From contig NC_019859.2 of NCBI RefSeq assembly GCF_002234675.1, positions 1,379,740 through 1,443,739 on the forward strand: 64,000 nt of DNA. The letters run 5' to 3'. The notes under the pieces are model-generated. The model saw nothing but the letters and a program-made list of their open reading frames with translations, ran no database searches and was not told where the DNA came from. The stretch comes from Oryzias latipes (Eukaryota; Chordata; Actinopteri; Beloniformes; Adrianichthyidae). The position numbers were made by a program, and so were the translations under genes. The first letter of the stretch is position 1, and every line of letters starts with the position of its first letter. Shown piece after piece: positions 21,153 to 55,288 of this stretch.

Positions 21153-21571
21153 TCACACACACACACATACTCGCACACACACACATACACGCACGCACAC
21201 ATACACGCACGCACACAGTCACATGCACGCACACACAAACATGCACCCAGACACATGCACGAACACACATGCAAACACGCATGCACACAGGCACGCTCAC
21301 ACGCATGCACACACACGTGCACACATACACGCACACACTCACATGCACGCACACACAAAAATGCACGCAGACACGTGCAAGCACACACACGCTCACACGC
21401 ATGCACACACACGCACACACACACACGTGCACACACATACACGCACATACTCACACACACATGCCCGCACACATGCACACGCACGTGCACGCTCACGCAC
21501 ACACCCATGCACACTTGCACACGCATGCACACACACATGCACACGCGCACACACACACACACATATGCACA
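21153..21571 (+). repeat. compound CA/CG-type microsatellite
   Basis: About 420 bp of ACAC, GCAC, ATAC and TGCACG units, almost entirely alternating purine-pyrimidine. All six frames stay open over much of it, but the predicted proteins are only His/Thr or Cys/Val repeats. I treat it as a simple repeat. Confidence 0.95.
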
Positions 21572-24500
21572 TGTGAAAAACACGCTAACATCAAAATGAT
21601 ATAAACTATGGAAACATAGAAGGAAACTTTTGTTCACAAAATTTATGGACTAAAAAAAGACACTGGGGGGGGGGCAGGATCTGTGGGGGCTGCGGTTAGG
21701 GGCTAATGTTAATACCCCACACCTTCTAGGACTTCTGGGTTTGGGGGGTTCTTGAGCTCAGCCATGAGCTCCTTTTTTTTCTCCTCTCACCATTTCTGCT
21801 TATTTGCCATGTCCCCCCCCCCCCCCCCGTGTCCTCTCCCCCTCCCATCTGGTCTGAAGCATCATTATAAAACACAGTTTATGCTAATAAACGGTAAAAA
21901 ACTGGAGGGCTGTCTGTACTGCTCGGAGGAGCAGGTCCCTGAACGCCTCGCAGTGAAAACCATTCCGGATCTTTTATTTTGAAAGAGTGGCCGGTGTGTT
22001 TGAGGGTTTTATTTATCTTTAGGAAATAAATTCTTGTTTGTTTTTAATCAGATTAAATTAGTGTTGGATTAACGCTCATTTGAGGCTCCTAAATGTGAGG
22101 AAGACTCATTAGATGAAGAGCGCAGACATGATCCTCCGAAGCAGAGACAGACGCTGAAGCCGCTTCATTTACATCCGATGTGTTTTCTCCGTTCGGAGCG
22201 TGCCGACCCGCGTGGGCTGAAGCATTCTGGGAACAGAAGGAGGGAAACTCAGAAGATGATTGCTTTTAGCGCTGCAGTTCCTCGAAGGGCCACACGGAGG
22301 CGACGCTGCGCAGCTCCTGCTCAGCATCAAGGGCCTCCTTTGATCTCCAAGAATCCTGGACCTGGGGGGTGAGTGATGCCTTCACTCCCAGTGGGCACAC
22401 GGGGGGGGGGGGTCTATCTCACTCATGCTCCTCCAGCAAATACGTGGCGAGTCAGCAAAAATTTCCCCGTGTGCTGCAGGCCCCCCCCCCCCCCACCACC
22501 CCTTTGGCCCCGTCCTCTGCGCTGCAGGTTGACCTCTCTGGGAAGTGTAGCATGTAATCCCATCTTTGCCCCGCACCCCACCTCACAGGAGGCCCGGATT
22601 CCTTCCTGAGGAGAACTTTGGGAAACTTCTGGGTTCGGGTAGAAAAGTTCTGCTCGGTCCAGATGTTGAAAGGTCCAGCTGCTTCACATCGTCTCTACAA
22701 ACCACTGAAATCTCTCCATGTTGTTCTTTTTTTATCATGTTTTCAAGCGTGCCGCTCAGACACGATCCGACAGAACCAGGTTCTCATTGGGTTCTCAAAT
22801 CAGAGATCGGACTGAGAGAAGCTTTGGAGGGGAGTGAAGAGGAGCGGCGCTGAAAACACAAAAACAGAAAGGGCTGCATGTGTCCACAACTCGGCCCTCC
22901 CCTCTCAGCCGGGCGCTGGTCCGGTCCGGGAGCCAGCAGGAAGTGTGTGGTAAAGGTAGAGACAACCTGATTAACAGCTGCTGAAATTGGGCGCCGTGGA
23001 TCTAAAATTAAGCGTAATTAAGCCGCCGCCTGACCTACTTCCTTTCTCCTCAGATGGAGACAATCCTCTGCAGAGGAACAAAGGATCCGCTCCGGCTGCT
23101 GCTTTTAACGGCCCCCTTTGACAGGAATGATAATTTTCCTCTTTAAAAAGACAAATGTGACACCCCCCCCCCTCCCCCCTCCTTCTGCAGGAGCGCGCAC
23201 GTGAACGCTCACATAAACAGGAATCCAGAGGAAGGGTTCTGGTTCTGCAGCTGACGGGCCTGATGAGAAATACGATGTTTAAAGGAACTTTTGTCCTGGA
23301 AGAGTGAAGTTGTTGAAGGCATCTCACCTGCATAACCTCCAGACGGATGTGAACACGGTTCAGCATGATTTGATTCTCTTTATCCTAAATGCATCGCTTC
23401 TCTAACATCGTTAAAGAAATATGAGCTGTGAGGGATTTGATAAGCAGGGAAGTTATGGAAATCCACAATAAAAATTGCTGCCATTTTTGTTGCACCGCTA
23501 ACGTTAGCTTGGGGCCGTAAGCTAGCAGAAGAAACTGACAACTCTCATTAATGGGGAGGGGAAGGGGGGCGGGGCTGCTCTGCACTAATGGTCGATAATC
23601 TGGACTAAGTTAAAGACATTTTATTTGAGTGATACATCTTTACTTCCAAACCAAATCCAGTGGATCCTTTTTGAAAGAATGTTCAGAACATTTTGAGCAG
23701 CATTCTTTTGACTCTGAAACAGTTCTGGTGGCTGTGAAACCCTCTGAGAGGACGTCTCCTGTGATCCGGGAAGGAAAGCGGTGGAGGCTCCTCCTTCCTT
23801 CATCCAGCTTTAGGGAGGACCTTCAGGACGGCGGTGCAGACTGAGGTGGGGGAGGCGGGAGGTCGGGATCTGCTGTTTCTGTGGGGGTGCGAGGAGCATC
23901 TCTGGAGCAGCTACATCTGCAGTTGCATAGATCCACAGGAATCTGCTGTACGACAGAGAAACCGTCACCAAATCAAGTCCGATCTGTTGGATTTGACTGA
24001 TGCGGTCTGTCCGCGTCACAAACTCAAGCTCAAAGACGCCTCTGATTGTCCAGATGAGACGCTGTGGACGCACCTCTGCAGATCTTTTTCCAGCAGAACC
24101 TCCTGAATGCTTTGATGACAGCTGGGTTAAAAAGCTCGTTCAAAACCCGCTCTCCTCTGCAGAGGATCACGTGCACTTTTCCTTGATAGTTCTCAAAATA
24201 TTGAATATTTATACCTCGTCTTCATGTCCCTTGGTACCCCCCCTCCTCCCTCTCTGTTAGTTCCTCAGCTGAGTCCAACTTTCCTCCGCCCGCTCTATCA
24301 TTTACACATGCAGCTCCATCCCTCTCGTCCTCTTTTTATTTTTTATGTGCCCAAAGCACCTGCAGGGAGAAGGCGTCGGCATGTTGAATATGAGAATAGA
24401 ACCATAAAATTAATGTGCCCTGCTCTTAAAATCAAGATGTGCTGTGATGAGCCGCCCGGGGGAGGACTTTAATAATGTCTCCACTCTGTGGTGTGGAGAA

Positions 24501-25213
24501 CCAAACCACCGTGTGGATCAGACCCCCCTGAATTTGGGGGATTTGCTTTTCGGTTTTATTACACTTTGATTATTTATCAAACAAGCTGATGAAGCTGCCC
24601 AATGACAGCGGATTCAGAAACGTAAATAAAGAACGGGAAGCTGTGAGGAACCTTTCACCTTTTTGTTTTATTTTGGGAAGTTATTAAATAAGTCCATATT
24701 GTTTAGATTTGCTCATCTGCTTCCTGTCAAGGTAATCCCCAATGATCTCACCTTTGAGTGAAATGAAGTTCAACTCTGGTCGACCTCAATTCAAGCTCTG
24801 AATAAAACCTTTGTGGCGAAGCCGACCGGCGGTTCTGGCTGCAGTCAGACGTTTGGAAATGTCCGTGTCGCTGTGCAAACCGGGAACAGGCAGTTCGTCA
24901 GTGAGTTTAAAACATCCCAACATTGGCGCTTCACCAGAATGCTGATCATTTAGCGTCTCCAACCCGTCTCAAACTGTTCTCATTTTAGTTTCTGTAAAAA
25001 ACAAGAGACGACTTTGAGAGGAACTGTTGAGACACGAGCATGAATTATGAAAACCCAACACGCATCTTCCTCTGGTGTTTATCATAAATAACACTTTGTT
25101 TACTTAATGTTGAATCACTTCTTAATTCATGAATTTGAACATTTCATCACAGATTTGAGACTGAAACGAGTCCTAACAACTAAGTTTATGCTCTTGTTGT
25201 GTCAGGACGTTAT

Positions 25214-25450
25214 CATGTTGTTAGCATGGTGTTATCAGAGTGTTAGCATGTTGTTAGCATGGTGTTATCAGAGTGTTAGCATGTTGTTAGCATGGTATTA
25301 TCAGAGTGTTAGCATGTTGTTAGCATGGTATTATCAGAGTGTTAGCATGTTGTTAGCATGGTGTTATCAGAGTGTTAGCATGTTGTTAGCATGGTATTAT
25401 CAGAGTGTTAGCATGTTGTTATCATGGTATTATCAGCGTTAGCATGTTGT
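25214..25450 (+). repeat. 33-bp minisatellite, about 7 copies
   Basis: A unit of 33 bp built around TTGTTAGCATGGTRTTATCA is repeated about seven times with few differences. Because 33 is divisible by 3 the plus strand stays open and would encode an 11-residue repeat, but there is no gene context. It decays into TTAGCATG-like text to about 25580. Confidence 0.9.
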
Positions 25451-26280
25451 TAGCATAGTATTTGAAAATGGTTACAGATTATTAGTGTATTGTTATCGTG
25501 TCATTAATATATTCTAAGCATGTTATTAGTATGTTTTTTTGTATATCATTGATGAGTTTTTAGCTTGTTGTTGGCTTGTTCCTGCTCTGAACATCTCAGG
25601 TTAAGCTGTGGTCCCTGAGTCCAGAGTTGATGATGACATGAACTAGTCAACAGTAAAGTGGACTGGGATGCTAACATTGCTCGCTCACTGCGTCCTATTT
25701 CCAGGTTTAGCATTTTAACTCGTTTAACACCGAGCCGTAGCTCCGGTGTTTACGGCCTTTGGATTACCGTTTACTGGGAACCAACTAGTTCTGAAGCAGA
25801 GAAAAGCAGATTTGTGCCGACATGCAGCAGCTCAGCTAATTCTACCGGAATGACCGGCACCTGCTGAGGGGGGGTTTGGATACCTTTGTCCTCTTCGTTC
25901 CTCCGTTCTCCTTAGAATTCCATTTTTCTTTAAATAGGTGACGTTCAGAGTCCTTGAGAGTGTTTGTGTTTCTTTGTGACATGGATCTAACCATAACGGT
26001 TAATAGGAGGCTCATAAAATGTTTTCAGATAAACATTTTAGACCTTTTCTGAATGATAGTTTTGTGATTTCAACTGCTTCCAGGAAATACAGGAATCATC
26101 TTCATTGTCCTAACGCATTAATTCCAGAGTTTACAGGATTAGTCTCCTCTCAGTAAAGCACAGAAAACCTCCTGACACCTTAGATATTTAGGATTTCCAA
26201 ACACAGACGTCAACACATTGATGTTTTTGGGAACTGCTGAGGCTGACATTTTTGCTGTTTGTTCCATCTTTTTGTTTTAA

Positions 26281-26834
26281 GCCTGTGTCACACAGCAGCT
26301 ACATACATTTATTGCATCATTTACAGATGAAAACTGGTCATATGTGGAAAAATTGAGAAAAGTTGTCATCTGTACGTGAAATTTTCCAAAAAGGAATCAC
26401 GAATAAAGCACGTTAAAACCATGGAAGAAGTACGAATGAACCCCGCAAAGAACACGTAAACCTCCATAAAAGCCAAATCTGGCTTTTGAACATGATGTGT
26501 GCGCCGTAGACGTGATATAAAAGTATACATTGGTGGAACACGCGTAACAAGTTTGTTAGACATACGTGAAAAAGACGTGGAAAGCCAAACATTTGCGTAT
26601 GCATCTCGCAAAAATTACGCACAATTGAATAAGATTTACATAAACTACGGGTTAATTGCGTAGTTCTGAAAACCGAATTCACTCAAAGACCAGTTGTCCA
26701 AAACCCTCGATGGACATCTGCACACATCGAGAAACTGAGAAACACATCTGAACTACGTATGTCACATATCACAAAAGACCAAAATTTCGTACGTGGGAAA
26801 TGCGTGAAATGTACGTAGTGGCTGTGACGCGGCC
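26281..26834. mobile_element. non-autonomous DNA transposon (MITE), about 554 bp
   Basis: The termini GCCTGTGTCACACAGCAGCT and, on the other strand, GGCCGCGTCACAGCCACTAC form imperfect terminal inverted repeats that both run on into (A/G)TACATTT. Flanks are TTTAA and TTTAG, a possible target duplication. The interior has many small ACGT/TACG inverted motifs and no transposase. The superfamily is undecided. Confidence 0.65.
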
Positions 26835-27424
26835 TTTAGCGTCTTTTTGCTAGAGCGCTGAACATCTGATCGACTCAAAACGTCTTTAAATTTAAAGGCG
26901 TCCTGAGCGTTTGGATCGGAGAGAACCGGAGGTACGGAAGGTTCTGCAGACGTGAGCACATAGGTGCTTTACCGTCCGTTCCGCTCCGGCGAAGCGGCTG
27001 ATATATGCTTTTTAATAAGACGCAGCTGGTTTTCAGGGCGACGTTCCCGTCTAACCTTTTTGTCTTTATCCTCTCATCTCTGAGCCGCGGCTCCGAGTGC
27101 TGGAGTACGAGCTGCTGAAATTTTTATGTAGCAGATGAATACACCTATTATCTGCCTCCCCCAACGGACTCATGCACGCTCACACGTGCACGCGCGCGCA
27201 CACACAAACTCCCTGAAGCACCGTTGTGAGGACTGAAAACCCCGAGCAATTAAAAGCAGGAAGCTGCGCGCGGGGCGCATGTTTTCGTGCTCGTGGGTGC
27301 ATCAGGATGGCGTCTGTGTGCGTCGCACGGTGACGGCGTGCGTGGCCGCTCTGCCGTTGGACTCTCTTATCAGTATGCCGCGTGCACGTCCTCTCCAAAC
27401 ATGGTCAAAGCTTTTGGGAGCTGA

Positions 27425-27796
27425 GTGGCTTCACTGATAAGAGACAAAGCCTCGCCTGTCCTTAAGGGAGGCGTAGAACGGAAAGGAGGGAATCCCTCCT
27501 GCTGGACAAACCGACTTCACCAAAGTCTTCAAATAAATGGAGACCGGGCCGGGATTCGCTTGAAGGGAAGGAATAAAAGAATGCATACATCTGCCACTTC
27601 TGATTTGATAGGTGAAGACGATCTGCAGAGCATATTTGAATCCTTCGCCATGGCAACAGGCGCTATGATTAGGGCCAAACAGGAAAAACTGCTCGCAGCA
27701 CTTAGGATTGAGATGATACAAATTAAGGGAACTCTGGACGGTTGCCAAGGAGACGAACAGGCGGCGAGGTTAAAGTCCAACCTAAACACACCTTAA
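27425..27796 (+). other. unexplained stop-poor island (orphan 123-codon frame)
   Basis: This segment is open for 123 codons on the plus strand (ending SNLNTP) and also for 86-105 codons in overlapping minus-strand frames. Base composition is balanced, unlike the simple-sequence DNA around it. I recognise no domain; residues 60-115 (EDDLQSIFESFAMATGAMI and following) could form amphipathic helices. It contains two RFX-like half sites, GCCATGGCAAC (27647-27657) and GGTTGCCAAGGAGAC (27740-27754). It may be a conserved noncoding element, an exon of an unknown gene, or chance. Confidence 0.3.
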
Positions 27797-28479
27797 GCTA
27801 TTTTAGTGACAGGGAAGCAGAGCGGGCTGGGGGAGGGGTTTCCGACAACCGACTTCCACAAATAATCATCGGACCTGCGAGGTGTGTGGTCAGAGTTCAA
27901 CCCGCCCGCATGTGTCTGCGCCCAGCAGCGCTCGCCGCATCCACCGCACACAGCCACCGTCCGCCTCTTTATTGTCTTTCAGGATATCAAAGACATCAAC
28001 AGTTACAACAAAACAGTGTATGGCTTTTTCCCACAACAACCGTGCACCGATGCTGAAAGCTGCCACAAATACACAACACAGTCAGAAAGTCCCACATTAT
28101 CCAGGTGAGTTCACCTGAAGACAAAAGGTTCAGGGAGGTCGGTTCTGGACCGGTCCGTTTCATGGCTGGATGGGAGCTGTGATCAGGAACGCTCTTCAGG
28201 ACAGAAAGAAAATTCTTTATGGGATCTTTAAGGTCATCTTTCAGCTCCAAAGAGAAGAAAGAACCTAAGGATCGACTCATTTCACTCATTTTTACCGTTG
28301 AGCTTCAAAGTATAAAGAAGTTCATCATCAAAAACATCCGTTTCACAAGAATTTCACACCAAAACACGAGATCCTCACTGAGCTCCCAATTGGATAATGA
28401 CACCTCAAATAAAGAACCCCGCCCCCATTTTACTGTGGTTATTATCTAAATCATTGACTGTGTCTGAAACCTGGACTGA

Positions 28480-28700
28480 GTGTGCCGTCATCCATAGAAA
28501 ATGGTTTATTCCAGCTCCAACGAAATTCAGTCGCCCTTTTTCCACGACACAGACGCCGCCATGTTGGAGCCAGACGTTGTCGGTTAGCAGTGATTGGTCT
28601 GAGTCAGTCTGAGTCAACATTTGCATGGTAACCCCTCTCACTAATCAGGGATGAGCTTGTTGGAAGGCCACACCCCTAACACTTTAAAGTGGGCTACACG
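28480..28700 (+). repeat. dispersed repeat, copy 1 (inverted partner at 35.2 kb)
   Basis: Shares text such as TTTATTCC(A/G)GCTC, GGAGCCAGACGTTGTC, GGTCTGAGTCA and GGAAGGCCACACCCC with the reverse complement of 35190-35440. The family has no coding capacity and is unnamed by me. Confidence 0.65.
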
Positions 28701-30239
28701 AAATCTGTCAAACGTTTTGAACGTTGGACGTGGGGGCCGCCAGGCTACACCTACTTTTACTGAGACATCTGATTGGTCAGTTAATAACTTGAATAACTTC
28801 AACTACAGAAAAAAGTATCATAGAAAAATGCGGATTGTCAAGAAGATGTTAAAAAAAGTATCAGATCCAGAACGGTTCTTCTGACCAACAGAACGACGGA
28901 GGAACAGCTGTTTATTTCTCCAAAGAAGTCGGTGGGATTTTGGCTTCTTGGAGCCACTTCCTGTTTGGAACGCCAGGGGGGAGGGGCCACTCAGTCCAGT
29001 TCTCAGATACAGTCAATGACTTAAATATACCAAAGTTAGGCGGAACAAGTTCTCTGAATATTTTTGTTTAAAAAGTGAAAAATGCGTTTGAGTCGTATGT
29101 CGTTTACTTTAAGTTTTAAGTTTACACCCTAAACTTGAATTTGAACAAAACTTGAGATGGTGTCCAAACATATCTGCTTAAAAATGGAAGAATTTCTGGA
29201 AATTTCAAATACAGTAAAGTATTGATGCTGGAATGAAAGATCTCTGGATATTTTCTACACAAAGGACACATATGGTTCCGCTCACAGCCTGCTGTTTCAC
29301 GCTGCCGGTCACGTGAACGAATTTGTGGTTAATATGAACAGAAATGCCTCAGAATGTGACAACCACTGAATGCCAACGTGAACACACTAATAAGTCCAAT
29401 TATACCACATTTCTAAAGTGTGAATGTCAGATTATCACTAGTTTCAGGTTTGAAAGTGACATAAAAAAACCGGATTTCCGAATAAAAGACTGACACCTGG
29501 ATGATGTGGGACCTTAACACTTCTTTAAAACTTGGCACAAAACTTCCTGATGAGGTTCTGAAAGCATCAAACCAAAGGATCACAGTTTAGTAGAAAAGGG
29601 GGAGAAAAACACTCAGAAGGCTTTGAAAGTACAAAAGCACAGTTGAAAAGGTTTTTGATCAGGCGTTCATTCCAACTAATGAACAAAAATAAAAATCCTC
29701 CTTTGTGTTTTAGAGAAACAAACACATGTTCAGACTTTTCTGTTGGGCACAAAAGCTGGAAAACCTGAATGAAGCAACAGGTCCTGCTGAACGAAATGAG
29801 GATTTTAAAACCAAATCAATGACCTTCAAGGGTTTTCTTTCAGTTTTACTCTTAATTTACTTTCATGTTGATTAACAAAAGCCTGAACGCCTTTAATAGC
29901 ACTGTTAAGAACGTCTCAGGTAATCCATAATGTTCAGATGAAGAAACGGATTTCTACTTTATGGAAATAAAAAGTAGATTTTAAAATGTGGCTTTTTTAT
30001 CCCGATGGACACAGCAGCTCAAAAATAAAAGCTCTGAAGAAGATTCACATTGGGTTCATTTAAAGACTTTAGTCACACCCACCTCCTCAGGGGGTGGGGG
30101 TGGGGGGGAACGGGAACTGTATGGGTCATCCGGATCCGCGGTGTAGAGGGTTGTAGAAAGGAGTGGCTGCAGGTGTGTCTTGCAGTTGACTTGAGGCTCG
30201 CACAGCCACCTTCAGTTGTCCACTTCCGAAACAAAGTAT

Positions 30240-30965
30240 AGGTAACCGGACAGTACTGGACTGGACCGTAATAGACTGGACTGTACTGGACTGGACTATA
30301 CAGTACTGAACTGTACTGAACCGGACAGTACTGTACTGTACCATACTGGAGTGGACTGTACTGGACTAGCCAGTCCTGGACCGAACCCCACTGGACTGGA
30401 CCGTACTGAACTGGACCCTAATGAACTGGACAGTACTGGACGGGACCCTATTGGACCGAACCCTACTGTACTGGACTGGACAGTACTGGACCGGACCCTA
30501 CTGAACTGGACCCTAATGAACTGGACAGTACTGGACCGGACCTTATTGGACTAGACTGTACTATACTGGACTGTACTGGACCGGACCCTACTGGACTGGA
30601 CATTACTGGACCGGACCCTATTGGACCGAACCCTACTGTACTGGACTGGACAGTACTGGACCGGACCCTACTGAACTGGACCCTAATGAACTGGACAGTA
30701 CTGGACCGGACCTTATTGGACTAGACTGTACTATACTGGACTGTACTGGACCGGACCCTACTGGACTGGACATTACTGGACCGGACCCTATTGGACCGAA
30801 CCCTACTGTACTGGACTGGACAGTACTGGACCGGACCCTACTGAACTGGACCCTAATGAACTGGACAGTACTGGACCGGACCTTATTGGACTAGACTGTA
30901 CTATACTGGACTGTACTGGACCGGACCCTACTGGACTGAGCCCTACTGGACTGGAAGGTACTGGA
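30240..30965 (+). repeat. (CTGGACYGTA)n tandem array with 170-bp higher-order repeat
   Basis: About 725 bp of 5-10-bp units of the type ACTGGACTGTACTGGACCGG. Within it a 170-bp block recurs: the landmark TTGGACCGAA occurs at 30451, 30621 and 30791, with near-identical sequence between. The array is mostly free of stops in places, but the period is not a multiple of 3 and there is no gene. Confidence 0.92.
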
Positions 30966-32348
30966 CCGGACCGTTCAGTGGGAAGAAGGCTTTTGTTAAC
31001 CTGAGGAAACGGAAACCTGCAGACGTTCTTGGGCGTCCTCCATCACAGATCCGATCAACAAACTGAACTGAAGCAGAACCAACATGTTTCCAAGTGTCCG
31101 GCAGCTGTTCAAGTTGAGCTTTAAGGCGTTTTTTTTTTTTTAAAGGGTTCACGATGCTCGATTTTTAAGACCACGAGAAAAACCGGCAAACACATGATTT
31201 TACAGACAAACATCGACGTGGGCGGATCAGAGGAGGAAACAAACACCTCGCCAAAGGCGTTTAACGGCGCCGCCTCTGCTCCCAGAGCCAATTAAAAGGT
31301 GTGACAAACCTCAACCACTTTCTCCAGTCAAATTGGTCAGCAGGGAGGACATGAGCCTGAAACCACATCCTAAATGAATCATTCTCCAAGAAAGACACCA
31401 ATCAGACAATTAAACCCATCTCCCATTTAAACCCCCCACAGCATTACTCCCTCCCCCCAACACACACACATGCACACACCGGTTTCATTACACGGACAGA
31501 CAGAATCCCATCGGGCACAGTGCACGTGTGAACTGTCTCACCACACGCTTCAGGCAGGGGGTGTTGGGGGTTTGGGAGGTGCAAAAAGCAGCTTACCTGC
31601 AGAAACACTCTTTTTGTTTTTTAAATGGAAGTTACGAAAAACAACCCAAATTTCTCATAAAAAGAGACATCATTTCCAATCGAGTTCCCGCTGACATGCA
31701 CTTCCACACACAAAGAGAGCAGAGTCAACATCCAAACAAGCCGTTATTGGATGATCGTCTCTGAAACCTGCAAAGGCTTTTCCTGCCGTTTACAGCCGCC
31801 GGCTGCTCCTCTCTGAATCTAAAAGCCGGTGGAAGGGAAATCTTGCTCTCAGGCAGAAATTGCACGTTATTATCAAATTGCACCTCCAACACCGAAATTG
31901 CACTCATTACTGCCGCCTGCACAACGCCGGCGCTTCCATCCTCCAGCATCCCCCCATCCTCCACCCCCTCCCACGATGAGCCACTCGCTCGGGATCAGCC
32001 GCCGCCGCCTGTTGGCACTGCGTGGTTGGCACTGAGGAGGACGGCCCTGCCGCTCTGTGAGCTCAGACGGCACGGCGTGAAGGGAAACTGCAGACAGAGG
32101 TCAGAGTCTGGAGGGAGGAGGAGTCATGAGGGAGGAGGCAGGAGATCCAGAGGAGCTGATGTGGTGATCCACAGTCTGACCAGGTCCTAACGAGCTTTTC
32201 GCCTAATTAAACTCGTCATTTGAAAGCTTTTTACCTTAAAGGATTAAGATTAGAATCATTCAGTAAACTGTGATGAGCAACTATCTGTGTTTATTTAATA
32301 AAAACTTTGATTATAATACAGAGATAGATGCTGAAGTACTGCAAGGTG

Positions 32349-32354
32349 TTTATT
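32349..32354 (-). terminator. candidate morn4 poly(A) signal
   Basis: AATAAA on the minus strand about 540 nt beyond the morn4 stop codon. Another AATAAA lies at 32290-32295. Either could end the transcript. Confidence 0.35.
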
Positions 32355-32889
32355 TTCACAATCATAATTCATCTAAAAATAACATATTTGTCTAATTACA
32401 GTCTGAATTATTCATTATTATGAGCCAAGCTGTTTTTCGTATGAAGAATAGATCTGAATTTAACCAAAAATCTCATTTCATTCTTTTGTCAGAGTAATAT
32501 TCAAACTTTAGCCAAACCTTTTGGAATGTTTTAGTATCAAATGATTTCATTCAAACTCTTTTCTATAATTCCACTCTGACTTTTGTCTTAAAAAAAAACT
32601 TTTTCTCGTCTCTAAAGGGATGAAACTCCAGACTGGAATGTAAATCCTGAGGGTTCTGCAGTCGGGATGGGGTTCAGCTTTTCTAAAGTGGGACCTTTGG
32701 ACCATAAAAACCACCACATCAGTCCTCTCAGGACCGGTTCCGGCGCTCCCTTCAGCTCCAGAGTTTGGTCGGGTTCTCCAGAATCAGTTTAGCACCGGCG
32801 GTTTAGAGTGAGCGGCCCGGCTGACCCCGATGCGGTGGCTCTGTTCAGTTTCTGTCCTGGGGAGGGAAACCCACGTCCTATGTGGGGGG

Positions 32890-53953
<21,064 letters not shown>

Positions 53954-54547
53954 TCAGGAGCCTCCAGACCAGTTTTCCTCTCTAAGCTCTGACCTCCATC
54001 TGAGACATTTCAAATTCTAAAGCCTGGAGGCTCCAGAAGCAGAAGAAAGACAAATAAATAAACTGAACTCTAAAAACTCAGTAGATGTTAAGAATAAAAG
54101 GAAATTCACTTTCAGGACTATTTAAAATATGTGGGAGGTTTTTTTAATTATGAGGAAAAAAACCCAAAATTTAAACAACAGCCTTTTTGTTTGTTTTTAC
54201 AGTAGATGCATCAAGAAAAATGTGATAATTAGACATTTATTAATGCGAGCGACTTAAGAAACGACCACCTCCAAAAGGTCTACCTACACACACACACACG
54301 TACACACACAAACATATATATACAAGTACCTTTGCTGCATTCAAGCGCTCTCCCTCACGCTGCCGCGCTGCTTCGTCACGATTTAATGTTTTAAAAGTGC
54401 TGCTTCATCTACATTTTGCAGTGTTGCCCTTTTTTATCAAACAAGTGGAGCATTAAAGGTTAAGGAACATTCAATCTGCATGTGTTTTTTTTCTATACAA
54501 GTATACGCCATGAGGTACAGTCACAGTTCCTTAATGATCTGATTAAA

Positions 54548-54941
54548 GCTGCACAATATGAGGAAAACTCGCGATTTGCGATATTAGTGACCAATATCGG
54601 GATGACGATATAACTTGTGGTGCTGTAACAAACAGCAAACAACCTAAAACATAATTCCCATTTCACTGCAACAGTTTATAAATGATACTCCAAGTGACCC
54701 TCGTCTGCACAGGAGGCCACCATCTGACATAAAGGAGCTCCATCTGATTGGTCAACAGTGTGAATGTTCAAATGCATAAATGGGTTTATTTGATTCGTTA
54801 AATACTTCAAGCTGCCATTCGATTGTTTTAGCACGTTTGAGGAAACCCTTTACTGCAATTTTCGCCGCCTTTTCCGATACACGTAATTTACGGATTGATA
54901 TCGCGATAACGATAAATTTACATTTTATCGTGCAGGCCTAG
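54548..54941. mobile_element. hAT-like MITE with CGATA-rich ends, about 390 bp
   Basis: The left end GCTGCACAATATGAGGAAAA and, on the other strand, the right end GCCTGCACGATAAAATG form terminal inverted repeats. The interior is rich in GCGATA/CGATATC motifs, as in a common fish MITE whose text I recognise. Flanks TCTGATTA and TTCTGATA look like a slightly decayed 8-bp target duplication, which fits hAT. Confidence 0.65.
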
Positions 54942-55074
54942 TTCTGATAATTAAATAAAATTTATTTTAAAATTTGATTCATGTAAAAGGTGGAATAATA
55001 TTTAGACAAAGTTTTTTTTATAAGTTATACTCTGAAAAAAATAGTAAAATATTGTCTCTGGTACTCTCTTGGGA

Positions 55075-55190
55075 TATATCATGATATGTATCATATGTAT
55101 AGTATCATGGTGTGTGTATCATGGTGTGTATCGTATCATGGGGTGTGTATCATATGTATGGTATCATGTGTGTATCATGATATGCATTCC
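55075..55190 (+). repeat. GTATCATGG-type low-complexity repeat
   Basis: Degenerate tandem copies of TGTATCAT(A/G)(T/G)G. Simple repeat. Confidence 0.75.
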
Positions 55191-55288
55191 ATCGCCAGAC
55201 TCTTGCCAATTCACACCCACATATCTGCCAGAAGAGCGTGGCGCTTAATGTCGTTGAAGACTTCAAGAATGTATGTATTAGATAAGCG

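Larger units (their letters stand above)
16950..32290. other. hoga1-morn4 intergenic region
   Basis: Apart from the elements listed separately I find no supported exon here. Stretches such as 22970-23040 and 31290-31330 have homeobox-type TAATTA-rich, balanced composition that could be regulatory. The many 60-100-codon frames are not supported by motif, splice context or codon pattern. Confidence 0.5.

Noticed and set aside
21053..21637. Cys/Val- or His/Thr-rich frames of up to 194 codons
   Set aside because: Translation of a CA/CG microsatellite.
21150..25580. Regular repeats checked as a possible CRISPR array
   Set aside because: The repeats are contiguous tandem units without unique spacers, and the genome is a vertebrate.
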